64,000 nucleotides of DNA from JBJMLO01 sp045805265 (GTDB taxonomy: Bacteria > Actinomycetota > UBA4738 > JACQTL01). Made by a program: the position numbers and the translations under genes. Location: NCBI GenBank assembly GCA_045805265.1, contig JBJMLO010000028.1, forward strand, positions 18,387-82,386, read 5' to 3'. Below the pieces are notes generated by a model, which saw only the letters and a program-made list of their open reading frames with translations, had not been told where the DNA came from and did not search any database. This document shows positions 1-8,281 of the stretch, one piece after another (position 1 is the stretch's first letter; each line of letters starts with the position of its first letter).

Positions 1-1425
1 CCGAAGGTCGGCTCGTTCATGCTCAGGATCAAGGTCCCGGCCGGGGTGCTGTCGCCGGGAGCGGTACGGGCGATCGGCGAGGTGTCGGTCCGGTACGGCG
101 AGGGCTCCGCGGAGCTGTCGACCAGGCAGAACGTGCAGCTGCACTTCGTCCGGCTCCCCGACGTGCCGGCCATCCTGGACCACCTCACGGCGGCCGGGCT
201 GACCACGGCCGGCGCGTGCGGGGACGCGGTCCGCAACATCACCGGGTGCCCGCTGGAGGGCGTGCTGGCGGGCGAGGCGTTCGACGTCTCGCCGGTGGTC
301 GACGAGACCGCGGCCGCGTTCTACGGGCACCCGCTGTACATGGACCTCCCCAGGAAACAGAAGATCACGATCTCGGCGTGCCCCGCCCAGTGCGACATGC
401 CGGAGATCAACTGCATCGCGCTGCTCGGCGTGGTGCGCGACGGCGAGCCCGGGTTCGCGGTGCGCGTGGGCGGCGGGCTGTCGACGGTGCCGCGGCTGTC
501 GCGGGACCTCGGCGTGTGGGTGCCTGTGGGCGCGGCGGTCGACGTGCTGCGCGCGCTGCTCGACACCTGGCGTGAGGACCGGCGGTACCGCATCTCGCGC
601 GTCAAGGCCCGGATGAAGTTCTGGGTCGACGACCGGGGCGTCGAGGGGGTCCGTTCGCTGGTCGAGGAGCGGCTGGGGACCCGGCTGCAGGACGGCGCCG
701 CCCCCGAACCGGAAGGGTTCGCCGACCACATGGGTGTGCACGAGCAGAAGGACGGCCGGTTCCACGTGGGCGTGCCCGTGCCGCTCGGGCTGACCTCCGG
801 CGAGCAGCTGATCGCGATTGCCTCGCTCGCCGAGGGCGCGGGCGGCGACGTCCGGCTGACCAAGCAGCAGAACCTGATCCTGGCGAACGTCCCGTCCGCC
901 CAGGTGGACGCCGTGGTCGCGTCGCTGTCCGACCTGGGGCTGCCCGTGGACGCCAACCGGCTGCGGGCGACGGCGATCGCGTGCACCGGTGAGCCGCACT
1001 GCAACTACGCGGTCACCGAGACCAAGGGCCGCCTGAAGGGGCTGCTGGCCCACCTGGAGGGGCGGTGGGGCTCGTCGCTGGACGGGTTCCAGGTGAACCT
1101 CGACGGCTGCCCCCACGCGTGCGCGCTGCACTGGGTCGGCGACATCGGCCTGATGGGGACGACCAGCCGGGAACCGGTGGAGGGCACGAAGCAGGCCTTC
1201 GACCTGTTCCTGCGGGGCGGCGTGGGGCCGCTGCAGGCGATCGGGCGGCCGCTGGTCCGGCGCGTGGCGACGGGCCGGCTCGAGGCGACGGTCGACCGGC
1301 TGATCGAGGCCTGGGTCGCGGGCCGGGCCGAGGGCGAGCCGTTCCGGGACTTCTGCATCCGCACGCCCGACGAGGAGCTCCAGGCGGTGGCGGCGGGCCG
1401 GGCGAGCGGGGACGAGGCGGCATGA
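1..1425 (+). CDS. Siroheme-dependent sulfite (or nitrite) reductase, 5' end outside window
   Basis: Six-electron reductase of the ferredoxin-dependent sulfite/nitrite family, cytoplasmic, reducing sulfite to sulfide. The frame is open to base 1, so the true start lies upstream; about 474 residues are visible. Seen: the substrate-side motif STRQNVQLHF, then RNITGCP, and near the C-terminus the siroheme/4Fe-4S ligand pattern C-x5-C (ACTGEPHC) followed by C-x3-C (DGCPHAC). Followed by an APS/PAPS reductase gene and siroheme synthesis genes, which favours sulfite over nitrite as substrate. The stop is overlapped by an ATG that opens a 22-codon ORF leading to the next gene. Nitrite reductase cannot be excluded from motifs alone. 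Confidence 0.88.
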   Translation, partial: PKVGSFMLRIKVPAGVLSPGAVRAIGEVSVRYGEGSAELSTRQNVQLHFVRLPDVPAILDHLTAAGLTTAGACGDAVRNITGCPLEGVLAGEAFDVSPVVDETAAAFYGHPLYMDLPRKQKITISACPAQCDMPEINCIALLGVVRDGEPGFAVRVGGGLSTVPRLSRDLGVWVPVGAAVDVLRALLDTWREDRRYRISRVKARMKFWVDDRGVEGVRSLVEERLGTRLQDGAAPEPEGFADHMGVHEQKDGRFHVGVPVPLGLTSGEQLIAIASLAEGAGGDVRLTKQQNLILANVPSAQVDAVVASLSDLGLPVDANRLRATAIACTGEPHCNYAVTETKGRLKGLLAHLEGRWGSSLDGFQVNLDGCPHACALHWVGDIGLMGTTSREPVEGTKQAFDLFLRGGVGPLQAIGRPLVRRVATGRLEATVDRLIEAWVAGRAEGEPFRDFCIRTPDEELQAVAAGRASGDEAA

Positions 1426-1490
1426 CGATCCGAGTGGACGCACGAGTCGGCGCGACCGGAAGCGGCGCGCACGGGAAGGAGCGAACGTGA
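1422..1490 (+). CDS. Relay mini-ORF (22 aa) between sulfite reductase and cysH
   Basis: A 22-codon ORF starts at an ATG overlapping the upstream stop (ATGA at 1422-1425) and ends at a TGA overlapping the GTG start of cysH (GTGA at 1487-1490). It contains the cysH ribosome binding site (GGAAGGAG). It exactly fills the gap between the two genes and resembles eight other such ORFs in this window. Probably a coupling device rather than a functional protein; no domain is recognisable. Confidence 0.5.
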   Translation: MTIRVDARVGATGSGAHGKERT

Positions 1491-2332
1491 CGGACCAGGC
1501 CGTGCTGGACGAGTACGAGGCAGGCGAGCTTTCGGTGCTGTACGACGACGCGCCTCCCGAGGAGATCCTGGAGTGGGCGCTCGACCGGTTCCACCCCCGG
1601 ATGGCCATCTCGGAGGGTGGCGGCGCCGAGGGCATGGCGATCCTCGACATGGCCCTGCGGATCCGGCCCGACGTGCGGGTGTTCACGATCGACACCGGGC
1701 GCCTGCCCCAGGAGACCTACGACCTCATGGAACGGGTCCGCCAGCGTTACGGGATCGAGATCGAGGTCCTGTTCCCCGAGCGCACGGCGATCGAGAAGCT
1801 CACGAGGCGTCACGGGCCGAACCTCATGTATCAGGCGGTCGACCTTCGCCTGCTGTGCTGCCAGATCCGGAAGGTCCATCCGCTGGTCCGGTTCCTGGCC
1901 GACCTGGACGCGTGGGTCACCGGGCTGCGCCGCGAGCAGTGGGCCAGCCGGGCCGAGGTCCGCAAGATCGAGCTCGACCACGACCACGGCGGCATCGTGA
2001 AGGTCAACCCCATCGCAGACTGGACCAAGGGCGAGGTCTGGGACTACATCCAGGCGAACGACGTGCCGTATCACGCGTTGTTCGACCAGGGCTACACGTC
2101 GATCGGCTGCGCGCCGTGCACGCGGCCGGTCGAGCCGGGCGAGCAGGACCGGTCCGGCCGGTGGTGGTGGGAGACGAACGCGCCCAAGGAGTGCGGCATC
2201 CACTGCGCGATCAACACCGGGGGCTTCGAGCACGAGCTGCAGGCACTGCTGGGGCGGGACGGCGGGGCGGCTTCCGACGGTGCCCAGGAGGCGGAACCGA
2301 CGCAGGAACCCGATGAGAAGGAGGTCGCATGA
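1487..2332 (+). CDS. cysH: Assimilatory APS/PAPS reductase (CysH)
   Basis: Reduces activated sulfate (APS or PAPS) to sulfite in the cytosol, feeding the sulfite reductase encoded just upstream. 281 residues. Two cysteine pairs typical of the 4Fe-4S APS reductase class are visible: LLCCQIRK and SIGCAPCTRP, followed by the C-terminal ECGIHC that carries the catalytic cysteine. The N-terminal nucleotide-binding half contains the ISEGGGAEG and FTIDTGRLP segments. The GTG start has a strong GGAAGGAG ribosome binding site and overlaps the stop of the 22-aa relay ORF. The iron-sulfur cysteines suggest APS as the likely substrate, as in other actinobacteria; this is inference. Confidence 0.93.
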   Translation: MTDQAVLDEYEAGELSVLYDDAPPEEILEWALDRFHPRMAISEGGGAEGMAILDMALRIRPDVRVFTIDTGRLPQETYDLMERVRQRYGIEIEVLFPERTAIEKLTRRHGPNLMYQAVDLRLLCCQIRKVHPLVRFLADLDAWVTGLRREQWASRAEVRKIELDHDHGGIVKVNPIADWTKGEVWDYIQANDVPYHALFDQGYTSIGCAPCTRPVEPGEQDRSGRWWWETNAPKECGIHCAINTGGFEHELQALLGRDGGAASDGAQEAEPTQEPDEKEVA

Positions 2333-2796
2333 AGCTGGGGGAGGCCGACCGCCAGGTCGTGGTGTCGGAAACGCTCGCGCTGGCGGACGAGCTGCCGCCG
2401 GGCGAGACCCGGCAGGAGCTGCAGGAGCTGGCGTGGGCCGCGGAGCAGGGCGACGTCCCCGGCGACCTGGCCGGCCGGCTGGGCGAGGTTGCGTCGGTCG
2501 CCCTGGAAACCGGCCGGGCCCGGGCGGTCCACGGGCCGACCGGAGTCCGGGCACTGACCGGCGTGTGGCGGGAGACTCCGCAGGGCCGCGCGGTGCTCGA
2601 GCAGGTGGAGGAGCTCAACGCGGCGCTGCGAGCCGTCCGCGGGTTGTCGGTGGAGTCGTTCCGGGTAGCGGTGACGGCCCCGGGCTCGTACGCCGTGTCG
2701 ATCAGCGCCGGACCCTACGAGCTGCGGGTGGCGCTCGACCGGACGGGCGCGACGCTCCGCTCGGTGAACGTGGGCGGCGGCGGGATCGGGGAGTAG
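2329..2796 (+). CDS. Unknown protein in sulfate-assimilation operon
   Basis: 155 residues, not recognised. The start overlaps the cysH stop (ATGA), and the next gene begins 2 nt after its stop, so it is clearly part of the operon. The N-terminal half is acidic and probably helical (many Glu, Leu and Ala); the C-terminal third looks like beta strands (SFRVAVTAPGSYAVSISAG, then YELRVALDRTG). No cysteines, no signal peptide and no membrane segment. Its place between cysH and the siroheme genes suggests a helper of sulfite reduction or siroheme supply, but nothing in the sequence proves that. Confidence 0.75.
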   Translation: MKLGEADRQVVVSETLALADELPPGETRQELQELAWAAEQGDVPGDLAGRLGEVASVALETGRARAVHGPTGVRALTGVWRETPQGRAVLEQVEELNAALRAVRGLSVESFRVAVTAPGSYAVSISAGPYELRVALDRTGATLRSVNVGGGGIGE

Positions 2797-2798
2797 GA

Positions 2799-3509
2799 AT
2801 GGCGTTCGGCTATCCGGTGTTCCTGGAGCTGCAGGGCCGCCTGGCGGTCGTGATCGGCGAGGACGCCGTTCGCGCCGGGAGGGTCGAGTCGCTCCTCGAG
2901 GCGGGGGCTCGGGTCACGGTGGTCGCAGCGGGGCCCGGTGAGCGGCTCGACTCGCTGGAGGCGCGCGGCGTGGCGGTCCACCGGCGGGAGTACGAACCCG
3001 GCGACCTCGCGGGGACGTTCCTGTGCGTGGCCGCGTCCGCCGACCCCGACGTGCGCGCGTCGGTGGCCGCGGAGGCCCGGGCCCGGGGCGTGCTGGTCAA
3101 CGTGATGGACGACGTCCACCACTGCGACTTCGCAGCGCCGGCGGTCGTGCGTCGTGGCGACCTGGTGATCGCGATCGGGACCGGAGGCCGTTCCCCGGCG
3201 CTGGCCCGACGCCTGCGCGAGGAGCTCTCCGAGCGGTTCGGCCCGGGGTGGACCGAGGCCATGCGGGTCATCGGCGACGTTCGGCGAGACACGCTCGCGA
3301 CGCTGCCCGATCTCGGGGACCGTGCCCGTCGGTGGGAGGCCGCGCTCGACCTGGACGAGATGCTGGCCCTCGTCAGCGAGGGACGGTCGGAGGAGGCCCG
3401 GCGGAGGCTGACCGACCGCCTGCTCAGCGGGCTCGAGGAACCTCGCACTCGAGGGGCCGTCGACGGCCCGGCTTCGGGCGTTCGCGTCGAGAGCTCGGGG
3501 GCGGCGTGA
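2799..3509 (+). CDS. Precorrin-2 dehydrogenase / sirohydrochlorin ferrochelatase
   Basis: Met8/CysG N-domain type enzyme of about 236 residues that oxidises precorrin-2 with NAD and may insert iron to form siroheme, the cofactor of the sulfite reductase in this operon. Seen: an N-terminal Rossmann-like region starting YPVFLELQGRLAVVIGEDAV, an NAD-contact segment around FLCVAASADPDVRASVA, and the family hallmark NVMDDVHHCDFAAPAVVRRG with AIGTGGRSPALAR. Start ATG taken at 2799, 2 nt after the upstream stop; longer versions of the frame would run into cysH. The final 30 residues are variable. Overlaps the following methyltransferase by GTGA. Confidence 0.9.
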   Translation: MAFGYPVFLELQGRLAVVIGEDAVRAGRVESLLEAGARVTVVAAGPGERLDSLEARGVAVHRREYEPGDLAGTFLCVAASADPDVRASVAAEARARGVLVNVMDDVHHCDFAAPAVVRRGDLVIAIGTGGRSPALARRLREELSERFGPGWTEAMRVIGDVRRDTLATLPDLGDRARRWEAALDLDEMLALVSEGRSEEARRRLTDRLLSGLEEPRTRGAVDGPASGVRVESSGAA

Positions 3510-4312
3510 CCGGGACCGTGTTCCTCGTCGGGGCCGGGCCGGGCGATCCCCGGCTGTTGACGCTCCGCGGAGCGGAGCTGCTGCAGCGGGCCGCCGTGGT
3601 CGTGCACGACCGGCTGGCTCCGTCGGCGCTCCTGGACCTCGCACCCTCGTCGGCGGAGCTGGTCGACGTCGGGAAGGCGCCCGGCTCCGGACCGCCGCAG
3701 TCCAGGATCTGCGAGGTGCTGGTGGACCGCGCGTTGCGCGGCCTCGACGTCGTGCGGCTGAAGGGCGGCGACCCGTTCGTGTTCGGACGTGGCGGAGAGG
3801 AGGCCCTGGCCTGCGCCCGGGCCGGCGTCCCGTTCGAGGTGGTCCCCGGGGTCAGCGCGGCGATCGCCGCGCCGGCCGCGGCGGGGATCCCGGTGACCCA
3901 CCGCGGCGTGGCCTCGTCCTTCGCGGTGGTCACCGCGACGCTCGAGGGCGGCACCGACAACGAGCTCGCCAGGGTGGCCGGCGCCGTCGACACGCTGGTG
4001 GTGCTGATGGCCGCGGGCCGAATGGAGCGCGTGTGCCGGGCCGTGGTCGCGGCCGGACGCGACCCGGACGAGCCGGCCGCGGCGATCCAGTGGGCCACGA
4101 CTTCGGAGCAGCGCACCGTGGCCGCCACGCTGTCGACGCTCCCCGCGCTCGCGCGCGAGGCCGGTATGGGCGCGCCGGCCACGCTGGTCATCGGCCCGGT
4201 CGTGGACCTCGCCTTCGTCCTGGCTGCGGGCTCGGTGCACGGCGGCCGCGAGGGGCTCCCGACCCCGAGCTCCCCCCAGTCGAACGCGATGTCGAACGGC
4301 GCGACAGGGTAG
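3506..4312 (+). CDS. cobA: Uroporphyrinogen-III C-methyltransferase (SUMT)
   Basis: SAM-dependent enzyme converting uroporphyrinogen III to precorrin-2, the first committed step to siroheme (and cobalamin). About 268 residues, the usual length. Seen: VFLVGAGPGDPRLLTLRG at the N-terminus, the VRLKGGDPFVFGRGGEE motif, VVPGVSAAIAAPAAAGIPVTHR, and the C-terminal WATTSEQRTV segment. The GTG start overlaps the previous stop. Together with the preceding dehydrogenase/chelatase it supplies siroheme. Last gene of the operon; it converges with the iclR gene 35 nt away. In many bacteria the two activities are fused as CysG; here they are separate, overlapping genes. Confidence 0.94.
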   Translation: MTGTVFLVGAGPGDPRLLTLRGAELLQRAAVVVHDRLAPSALLDLAPSSAELVDVGKAPGSGPPQSRICEVLVDRALRGLDVVRLKGGDPFVFGRGGEEALACARAGVPFEVVPGVSAAIAAPAAAGIPVTHRGVASSFAVVTATLEGGTDNELARVAGAVDTLVVLMAAGRMERVCRAVVAAGRDPDEPAAAIQWATTSEQRTVAATLSTLPALAREAGMGAPATLVIGPVVDLAFVLAAGSVHGGREGLPTPSSPQSNAMSNGATG

Positions 4313-4347
4313 TCACGGTCGCCGGCTGCCGAGCCGAGCGCTGTCCG

Positions 4348-5124
4348 TCAGTCGGCACGGATCGCCGAGGCGAGGCGGCCCGCGCCCAGCTCCCGGGACA
4401 GGCCCCGCGCGGCCTCCTTCACCGCGGTGACCATGTCTCGATCCGGGCCGGACGGCAGGAGGCGTTCCACCGCGCCGGTCACCCCGATGGCGCCGACCGG
4501 CTGGCCCCGGTGGTCGAACACCGCGGCCGCGATGCCCGCCTCGCCAACGATGGCCTCCTGGTCGTCCACGGCAGCGCCGGCCGTCCGGGTTCGCTTGAGA
4601 TCCGCTTCCAGCGAGCGCTTCACCGTGATGGTGTGTCCGGTCAGACGGGGGAGGGGGGCCTGCAGCAGCGTCGCGAGACGATCCGCCTCGACGTGCGCGG
4701 CGATGGCCTTGCCCAGCGCGCAGGCGTGCCAGGGGATGGCGGCTCCCACCTCGAGGATCTGCACCGAGTTGTCGGGTCGGAACACATGGTGCACGACGAG
4801 CACGTTGGGGGCTGCCAGGACCCCCACGCGGACGCCCTCCTGGGTCTGCCCGGCCAGCGACTCGGCCCATCGCATCGACCGGGCCCGGAGCTCGTGGTTG
4901 TCGAGGTAGGCGTTCCCCAGCTGCAGCAGGGCCGGGCCCAGCCGGTACTTCCCGGTCTCCAGGTCTTGCTCGACCAGCCCGTGCAGCTCGAGCGCGCGGA
5001 GCAGCCCGTACACGGTGGCCTTGGCCAGCCCCAGCTGGGCCGACAGCTCGGTCACCCCGAGCCGGGAGCCGCCGCTGCCGAGGACCTCCAGGATCCTCGC
5101 GGCGCGTTCCACGGACTGGATCAC
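4348..5124 (-). CDS. IclR-family transcriptional regulator (putative glycerol/DHA regulon)
   Basis: 258 residues. N-terminal winged helix-turn-helix (about 1-65, with ERAARILEVLG and LSAQLGLAKATVYGLLRALE) and a C-terminal IclR effector domain (HACALGKAIAAHV, then an EGVRVGVLAAP region). GTG start at 5124. It is divergent from dhaM, and the shared intergenic DNA carries an inverted repeat (TTCGG-N5-CCGAA). Nearly the same site lies just downstream of the -10 of the MIP channel/dhaKL promoter at 10437. I infer that it represses the dihydroxyacetone phosphorylation genes on both sides; the effector (glycerol, DHA or a phosphate ester) cannot be read from sequence. Confidence 0.88.
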   Translation of the reverse strand: MIQSVERAARILEVLGSGGSRLGVTELSAQLGLAKATVYGLLRALELHGLVEQDLETGKYRLGPALLQLGNAYLDNHELRARSMRWAESLAGQTQEGVRVGVLAAPNVLVVHHVFRPDNSVQILEVGAAIPWHACALGKAIAAHVEADRLATLLQAPLPRLTGHTITVKRSLEADLKRTRTAGAAVDDQEAIVGEAGIAAAVFDHRGQPVGAIGVTGAVERLLPSGPDRDMVTAVKEAARGLSRELGAGRLASAIRAD

Positions 5125-5137
5125 GTATCGCCCTCAA

Positions 5138-5163
5138 TTCGGTATTGCCGAACAGGATTCGAC
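5138..5163. promoter_or_regulatory. Putative IclR operator, site 1
   Basis: Inverted repeat TTCGG-TATTG-CCGAA followed by a spaced TTCGAC half. It matches site 2 at 10437-10462 at 21 of 26 positions, including identical TTCGGTA, CGAACA and TTCGAC blocks. Lies in the iclR/dhaM divergent region and covers the -35 and spacer of the dhaM promoter, a position suited to repression. Confidence 0.65.
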
Positions 5164-5173
5164 ATCGTAGACT
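5145..5173 (+). promoter_or_regulatory. Putative dhaM promoter
   Basis: TTGCCG (5145-5150), a 17-bp spacer and TAGACT (5168-5173), a plausible sigma-A promoter. The -10 ends 13 nt before the dhaM ATG at 5187, so the 5' leader would be only a few nucleotides. Overlaps operator site 1. Confidence 0.45.
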
Positions 5174-5186
5174 ACTGGCTGAGCCG

Positions 5187-5567
5187 ATGGTGGGGATTGT
5201 ACTCGTGTCGCACAGCCGGAAACTGGCCGAAGGGCTGGCCGATCTCCTCGCGCAGGTCGCCTCGGCGGACCTGCCGGTGGCGGTCGCCGGCGGGACCTCG
5301 GACGGGCGGCTCGGCACCGACCCCGACCGCGTGCGCGAGGCCGTTGGCGAGGTGGACCGGGGCGAGGGCGTCGTGGTCCTTCCCGACCTCGGCAGCGCCG
5401 TCCTCGCCGTGAAGTCCGTCCTCGAGTTCCTCGACGCCCGGGTCGAGCTCGTCGACGCCCCCTTCGTGGAGGGCGCCGTGTCCGCCGCGGTCACCGCGTC
5501 GACCGGCGCGCCGCTCGACGTCGTCTCCGATGCCGCGAGGCAGGCCCGGGATGTCCCCAAGCTCTGA
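5187..5567 (+). CDS. dhaM: DhaM, EIIA-like phosphocarrier for dihydroxyacetone kinase
   Basis: 126 residues of the mannose-type EIIA fold. The N-terminus MVGIVLVSHSRKLAEG carries the conserved phospho-accepting histidine (His9). VVVLPDLGSAVLAVKSVLEFL is also typical. The start at 5187 is chosen because it places MVGIVLVSHS at the N-terminus as in family members; an upstream ATG at 5145 would lie within the operator and promoter. It receives phosphate from HPr and passes it to ADP bound on DhaL. Here it is a single-domain protein, unlike the fused EIIA-HPr-EI form of E. coli. Its 3' end overlaps the HPr gene by 17 nt. Confidence 0.9.
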   Translation: MVGIVLVSHSRKLAEGLADLLAQVASADLPVAVAGGTSDGRLGTDPDRVREAVGEVDRGEGVVVLPDLGSAVLAVKSVLEFLDARVELVDAPFVEGAVSAAVTASTGAPLDVVSDAARQARDVPKL

Positions 5568-5832
5568 GGTGGGGACCGACGCCGTCCGGACGGTGATCCT
5601 CCCGGTCGACCTCCACGCGCGGCCGGCCGGCAGGTTCTCCCAGGAGGCCGCGCGCCACGCCGCGCAGGTCACGGTCGCCGCCGGCGAGAAGCAGGCGGAC
5701 GCCCGGAGCGTGCTGATGGTGATGGCCCTCGGAGCGACGGCCGGCACCGAGGTCACGATCCGGGCAACCGGTGACGACGCCGAAGCTGCGGCCGGGGCCC
5801 TCGCGGCCATGCTCGCCGCCGTGGAGGAGTAG
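5551..5832 (+). CDS. ptsH: HPr-like phosphocarrier protein
   Basis: About 93 residues. The HPr active-site segment LPVDLHARPAGRFSQEA carries the phosphorylatable histidine in HARPA, and QADARSVLMVMALGATAGTE follows as in HPr. No clear HPr-kinase serine context is obvious. Start at 5551 chosen; an in-frame ATG at 5530 is possible. It overlaps dhaM out of frame and ends 6 nt from the convergent ptsI stop. Very likely dedicated to DhaM phosphorylation, because no sugar permease gene is present nearby. Confidence 0.87.
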   Translation: MSPSSEVGTDAVRTVILPVDLHARPAGRFSQEAARHAAQVTVAAGEKQADARSVLMVMALGATAGTEVTIRATGDDAEAAAGALAAMLAAVEE

Positions 5833-5838
5833 GACCGC

Positions 5839-7578
5839 TCAGCCGATCTCGGGGAGCGCGCGGTCGCGAACCAGGTCCCACACCGCTTCCACCGAGTCCA
5901 GCCGTACGGCGGCTCGGGCCACCTGGCGGCAGGTTTCCGCGTTCAGGCTCCGGACCCGGGCGCGGACCTCGTCCACCCGCGAGGGCGACACGCTCACCGA
6001 GCTGACACCGACCCCCACCAGCAGCGGCAGGACCAGCGGGTCCCCCGCCGCCTCGCCGCACACCCCGACGGGCTTGCCGTGCGCGGCGCCGGCCCGGACC
6101 ACCCGTTTGATCAGGGTGATGACGGTGGGGTGCGCGGCCAGGGCCGGGCGCGCCCCCGGGTCGCGACGATGCACGCCGAGGACGCGCTCCGTGAGGTCGT
6201 TCGTCCCGATCGACAGGAAGTCCACCTGGGTGGCCAGGCGTTCCGCGAGCAGGGCGGCCGACGGGACCTCGACCATCACCCCCAGCTCGGGATCGCCCGC
6301 GTCCTGCGAGCCGACCGCCTCGACGGCTCGTTCCAGCTCCTCGCGGGCCAGCTGGACCTCCCGGAGCGACGTGACCATCGGGACCAGGATCCGCAGTCGG
6401 GTCGCCGCTCCCGTTCGCAGCGCGGCCCGCAGCTGCGATCCCAACGCGTCGGGCGTGCGCAGCAGCGGTGGGAGGCCCCGGGCCTGCCCCTCCCGGCCGT
6501 CCTGGGCGGCCGTCAGGAAGGGCGGCACCTTGTCGCCGCCGAAGTCGAGGACGCGAACGGTGGCCACCCGGCCGCCGAGCTGCGACAGGATCGGCCGGAG
6601 CACCCGGCGGTGCGCCTCCTCGTCGGGCCAGCTCGTGGCCTCGAGGAACGGCAGCTCGGTGCGGAGCAGGCCCACGCCGGCGGCCCCGGACTCCAGCCCG
6701 GCGCGGGTCTCGGCGGCCGTGGCCACGTTGCACAGGAGGGCGACGGCGACGCGGTCGGCGGTCTCGCTCGGCAGGTGGCGCCCGGCGGCCAGTGCCGTCT
6801 TCCGCCTGGCGATCGACTCCATGGCCGCGCGGGCGGTGGTCATCGCATCGTCGCCGGGTGCGACCGTGACGGAGCCGCGGTCGCCGTCGACGACGACGGC
6901 CGTTCCTTCGGGTACGCGGAGCAGCGCCGGATCGATCCCCAGGACCATCGGCAGGCCGAGGGAACGGGCGACGATCGCCGCGTGGGCGTTGGGGCCTCCC
7001 CGGACGGCCGCCGCGGCGACGATGTCGCCCTCCTCCATGCCGAGGATGTCCGCGGGCCCGAGCTCCTCCGCCAGCAGCACGCCCCCGGTCCCGTTTCCCC
7101 TCGAGGGCTCCGGGGAACCGGATCCCTCCCCGGACAGCAGCGCCGCGGCCCGGCGGCCGACCTGGCGAACGTCGGCGGCGCGCTCCGAGAGCACGGGGTC
7201 GCCGATCGCGGCGATGGCGGCGGCATGTCGCTCGGCGGCGCGCAGGACGGCCCGGGACGGGCTGCGGCCCTCCGCGGCCTCCCGCCGAGCCTCCGTCCGC
7301 AGCGCCGGGTCGTCGGCGATGAGTGCCCCCACCCCCACGATCTCCGCCTCGTCGGCCCGGCCGTTGCGCCGCAGGCGATCCGCCAGCGCCCGGAGGTCCG
7401 CCGCCACGGCGTCCAGGGCCTCGTCGACCCGAAGGGCAGCCTGCCGGGGGTCGCGCACGACCTCGTCGTCGCCGGGTCCGAGGTCGGGCAGCCCGGCGGT
7501 TCCGGCCAGCACGACCGCCCGCCCCGTGGCGACGCCGGGCGAGGCCGGGACCCCCTCGAAGGTTCTCGGCGCGGTCAC
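5839..7578 (-). CDS. ptsI: PTS enzyme I (phosphoenolpyruvate-protein phosphotransferase)
   Basis: About 579 residues, normal for enzyme I. It autophosphorylates from PEP and phosphorylates HPr. Seen: N-terminal FEGVPASPGVATGRAVVL, the phosphohistidine segment RGGPNAHAAIVARSLGLP (His in NAHAAI), DGDRGSVTVAPG, the PEP-binding TIM barrel with GLLRTELPFLEA, FLSIGTNDLTERVLG and the C-terminal VCGEAAGDP. The GTG start at 7578 follows a GGGGAGG site and is 19 nt after the dhaL stop. NAHAAI and TERVLG deviate slightly from the usual TSHxAI and TQY forms, fitting a specialised Dha-type enzyme I. Confidence 0.9.
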   Translation of the reverse strand: MTAPRTFEGVPASPGVATGRAVVLAGTAGLPDLGPGDDEVVRDPRQAALRVDEALDAVAADLRALADRLRRNGRADEAEIVGVGALIADDPALRTEARREAAEGRSPSRAVLRAAERHAAAIAAIGDPVLSERAADVRQVGRRAAALLSGEGSGSPEPSRGNGTGGVLLAEELGPADILGMEEGDIVAAAAVRGGPNAHAAIVARSLGLPMVLGIDPALLRVPEGTAVVVDGDRGSVTVAPGDDAMTTARAAMESIARRKTALAAGRHLPSETADRVAVALLCNVATAAETRAGLESGAAGVGLLRTELPFLEATSWPDEEAHRRVLRPILSQLGGRVATVRVLDFGGDKVPPFLTAAQDGREGQARGLPPLLRTPDALGSQLRAALRTGAATRLRILVPMVTSLREVQLAREELERAVEAVGSQDAGDPELGVMVEVPSAALLAERLATQVDFLSIGTNDLTERVLGVHRRDPGARPALAAHPTVITLIKRVVRAGAAHGKPVGVCGEAAGDPLVLPLLVGVGVSSVSVSPSRVDEVRARVRSLNAETCRQVARAAVRLDSVEAVWDLVRDRALPEIG

Positions 7579-7597
7579 GATCGCGACCTCCCCGGGT

Positions 7598-8281
7598 TCA
7601 GTCGCCGGCTCGGGCGACGGCGACGCGTTCCAGTGCGGCCAGGACGAGCACCGTCGAGGTGGCGCCGGGGTCCTGGTGGCCCACGCTGCGGGGGCCGAGG
7701 TACGACGCGCGGCCCTTGCGCGCCTGCATCGGAACCGTGGCGCGCATGCCCTCCTCCGCGGCCTCGCGCGCGGACGTGGCGACGTCGGCCAGCGAGGCGC
7801 CCTCCTCGACGCCGCGCTCGAACGCGGCGACGGCCGGGGCGAGCGCATCGACCATGGTCTTGTCGCCCTCGGACGCGGCGCCGAGCTGCTGGATCCCGTC
7901 GAGCGCCGCGCGCAATCCGGCGGCGAGGGCGTCCGTGTCGACGTCGTCGCGGTCGCCCAGGGCCTTGCCGGCCCGGCGGAACGCCGTCCCGTAGAGGGGC
8001 CCGGAGGCGCCGCCCACGGTCGACACCAGCGTGGAGCCGACGAACGTCAGGAACTCGCCCGGCGCCATGCCGTCGGCGGCGCCGTCGGCCAGCCTCGTGC
8101 GAACCGCGGTGAACCCGCGCGACATGTTCACGCCGTGGTCGGCGTCGCCGATCGCCGCGTCGAGCTGGGTGAGGAAGTCGCGCTGGACCTCGATCGCCGT
8201 CGCGATCTCCTCCACCCAGCTCCGAACGAACGCGGCATCCACCACGCGCAGGTCCTCCCCGGCCGTCCTCAGGCGCCCCAT
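7598..8281 (-). CDS. dhaL: DhaL, ADP-binding subunit of dihydroxyacetone kinase
   Basis: 227 residues. DhaL holds ADP, which DhaM rephosphorylates in place, and transfers the phosphate to DHA bound on DhaK. Seen: LTQLDAAIGDADHGVNMSRGF with the Asp residues that bind Mg-nucleotide, STVGGASGPLYGTAF, and GDKTMVDALAPAV, all conserved in DhaL. Start at 8281 overlaps the dhaK end by 13 nt; a later GTG is possible. Position between dhaK and ptsI shows that phosphorylation here is PEP-dependent rather than ATP-dependent. Confidence 0.92.
   Translation of the reverse strand: MGRLRTAGEDLRVVDAAFVRSWVEEIATAIEVQRDFLTQLDAAIGDADHGVNMSRGFTAVRTRLADGAADGMAPGEFLTFVGSTLVSTVGGASGPLYGTAFRRAGKALGDRDDVDTDALAAGLRAALDGIQQLGAASEGDKTMVDALAPAVAAFERGVEEGASLADVATSAREAAEEGMRATVPMQARKGRASYLGPRSVGHQDPGATSTVLVLAALERVAVARAGD

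Noticed and set aside
1..1425. Calling the first gene a nitrite reductase
   Set aside because: Motifs fit both; cysH and two siroheme genes next to it favour sulfite reductase, so I left the symbol empty rather than assign nirA.
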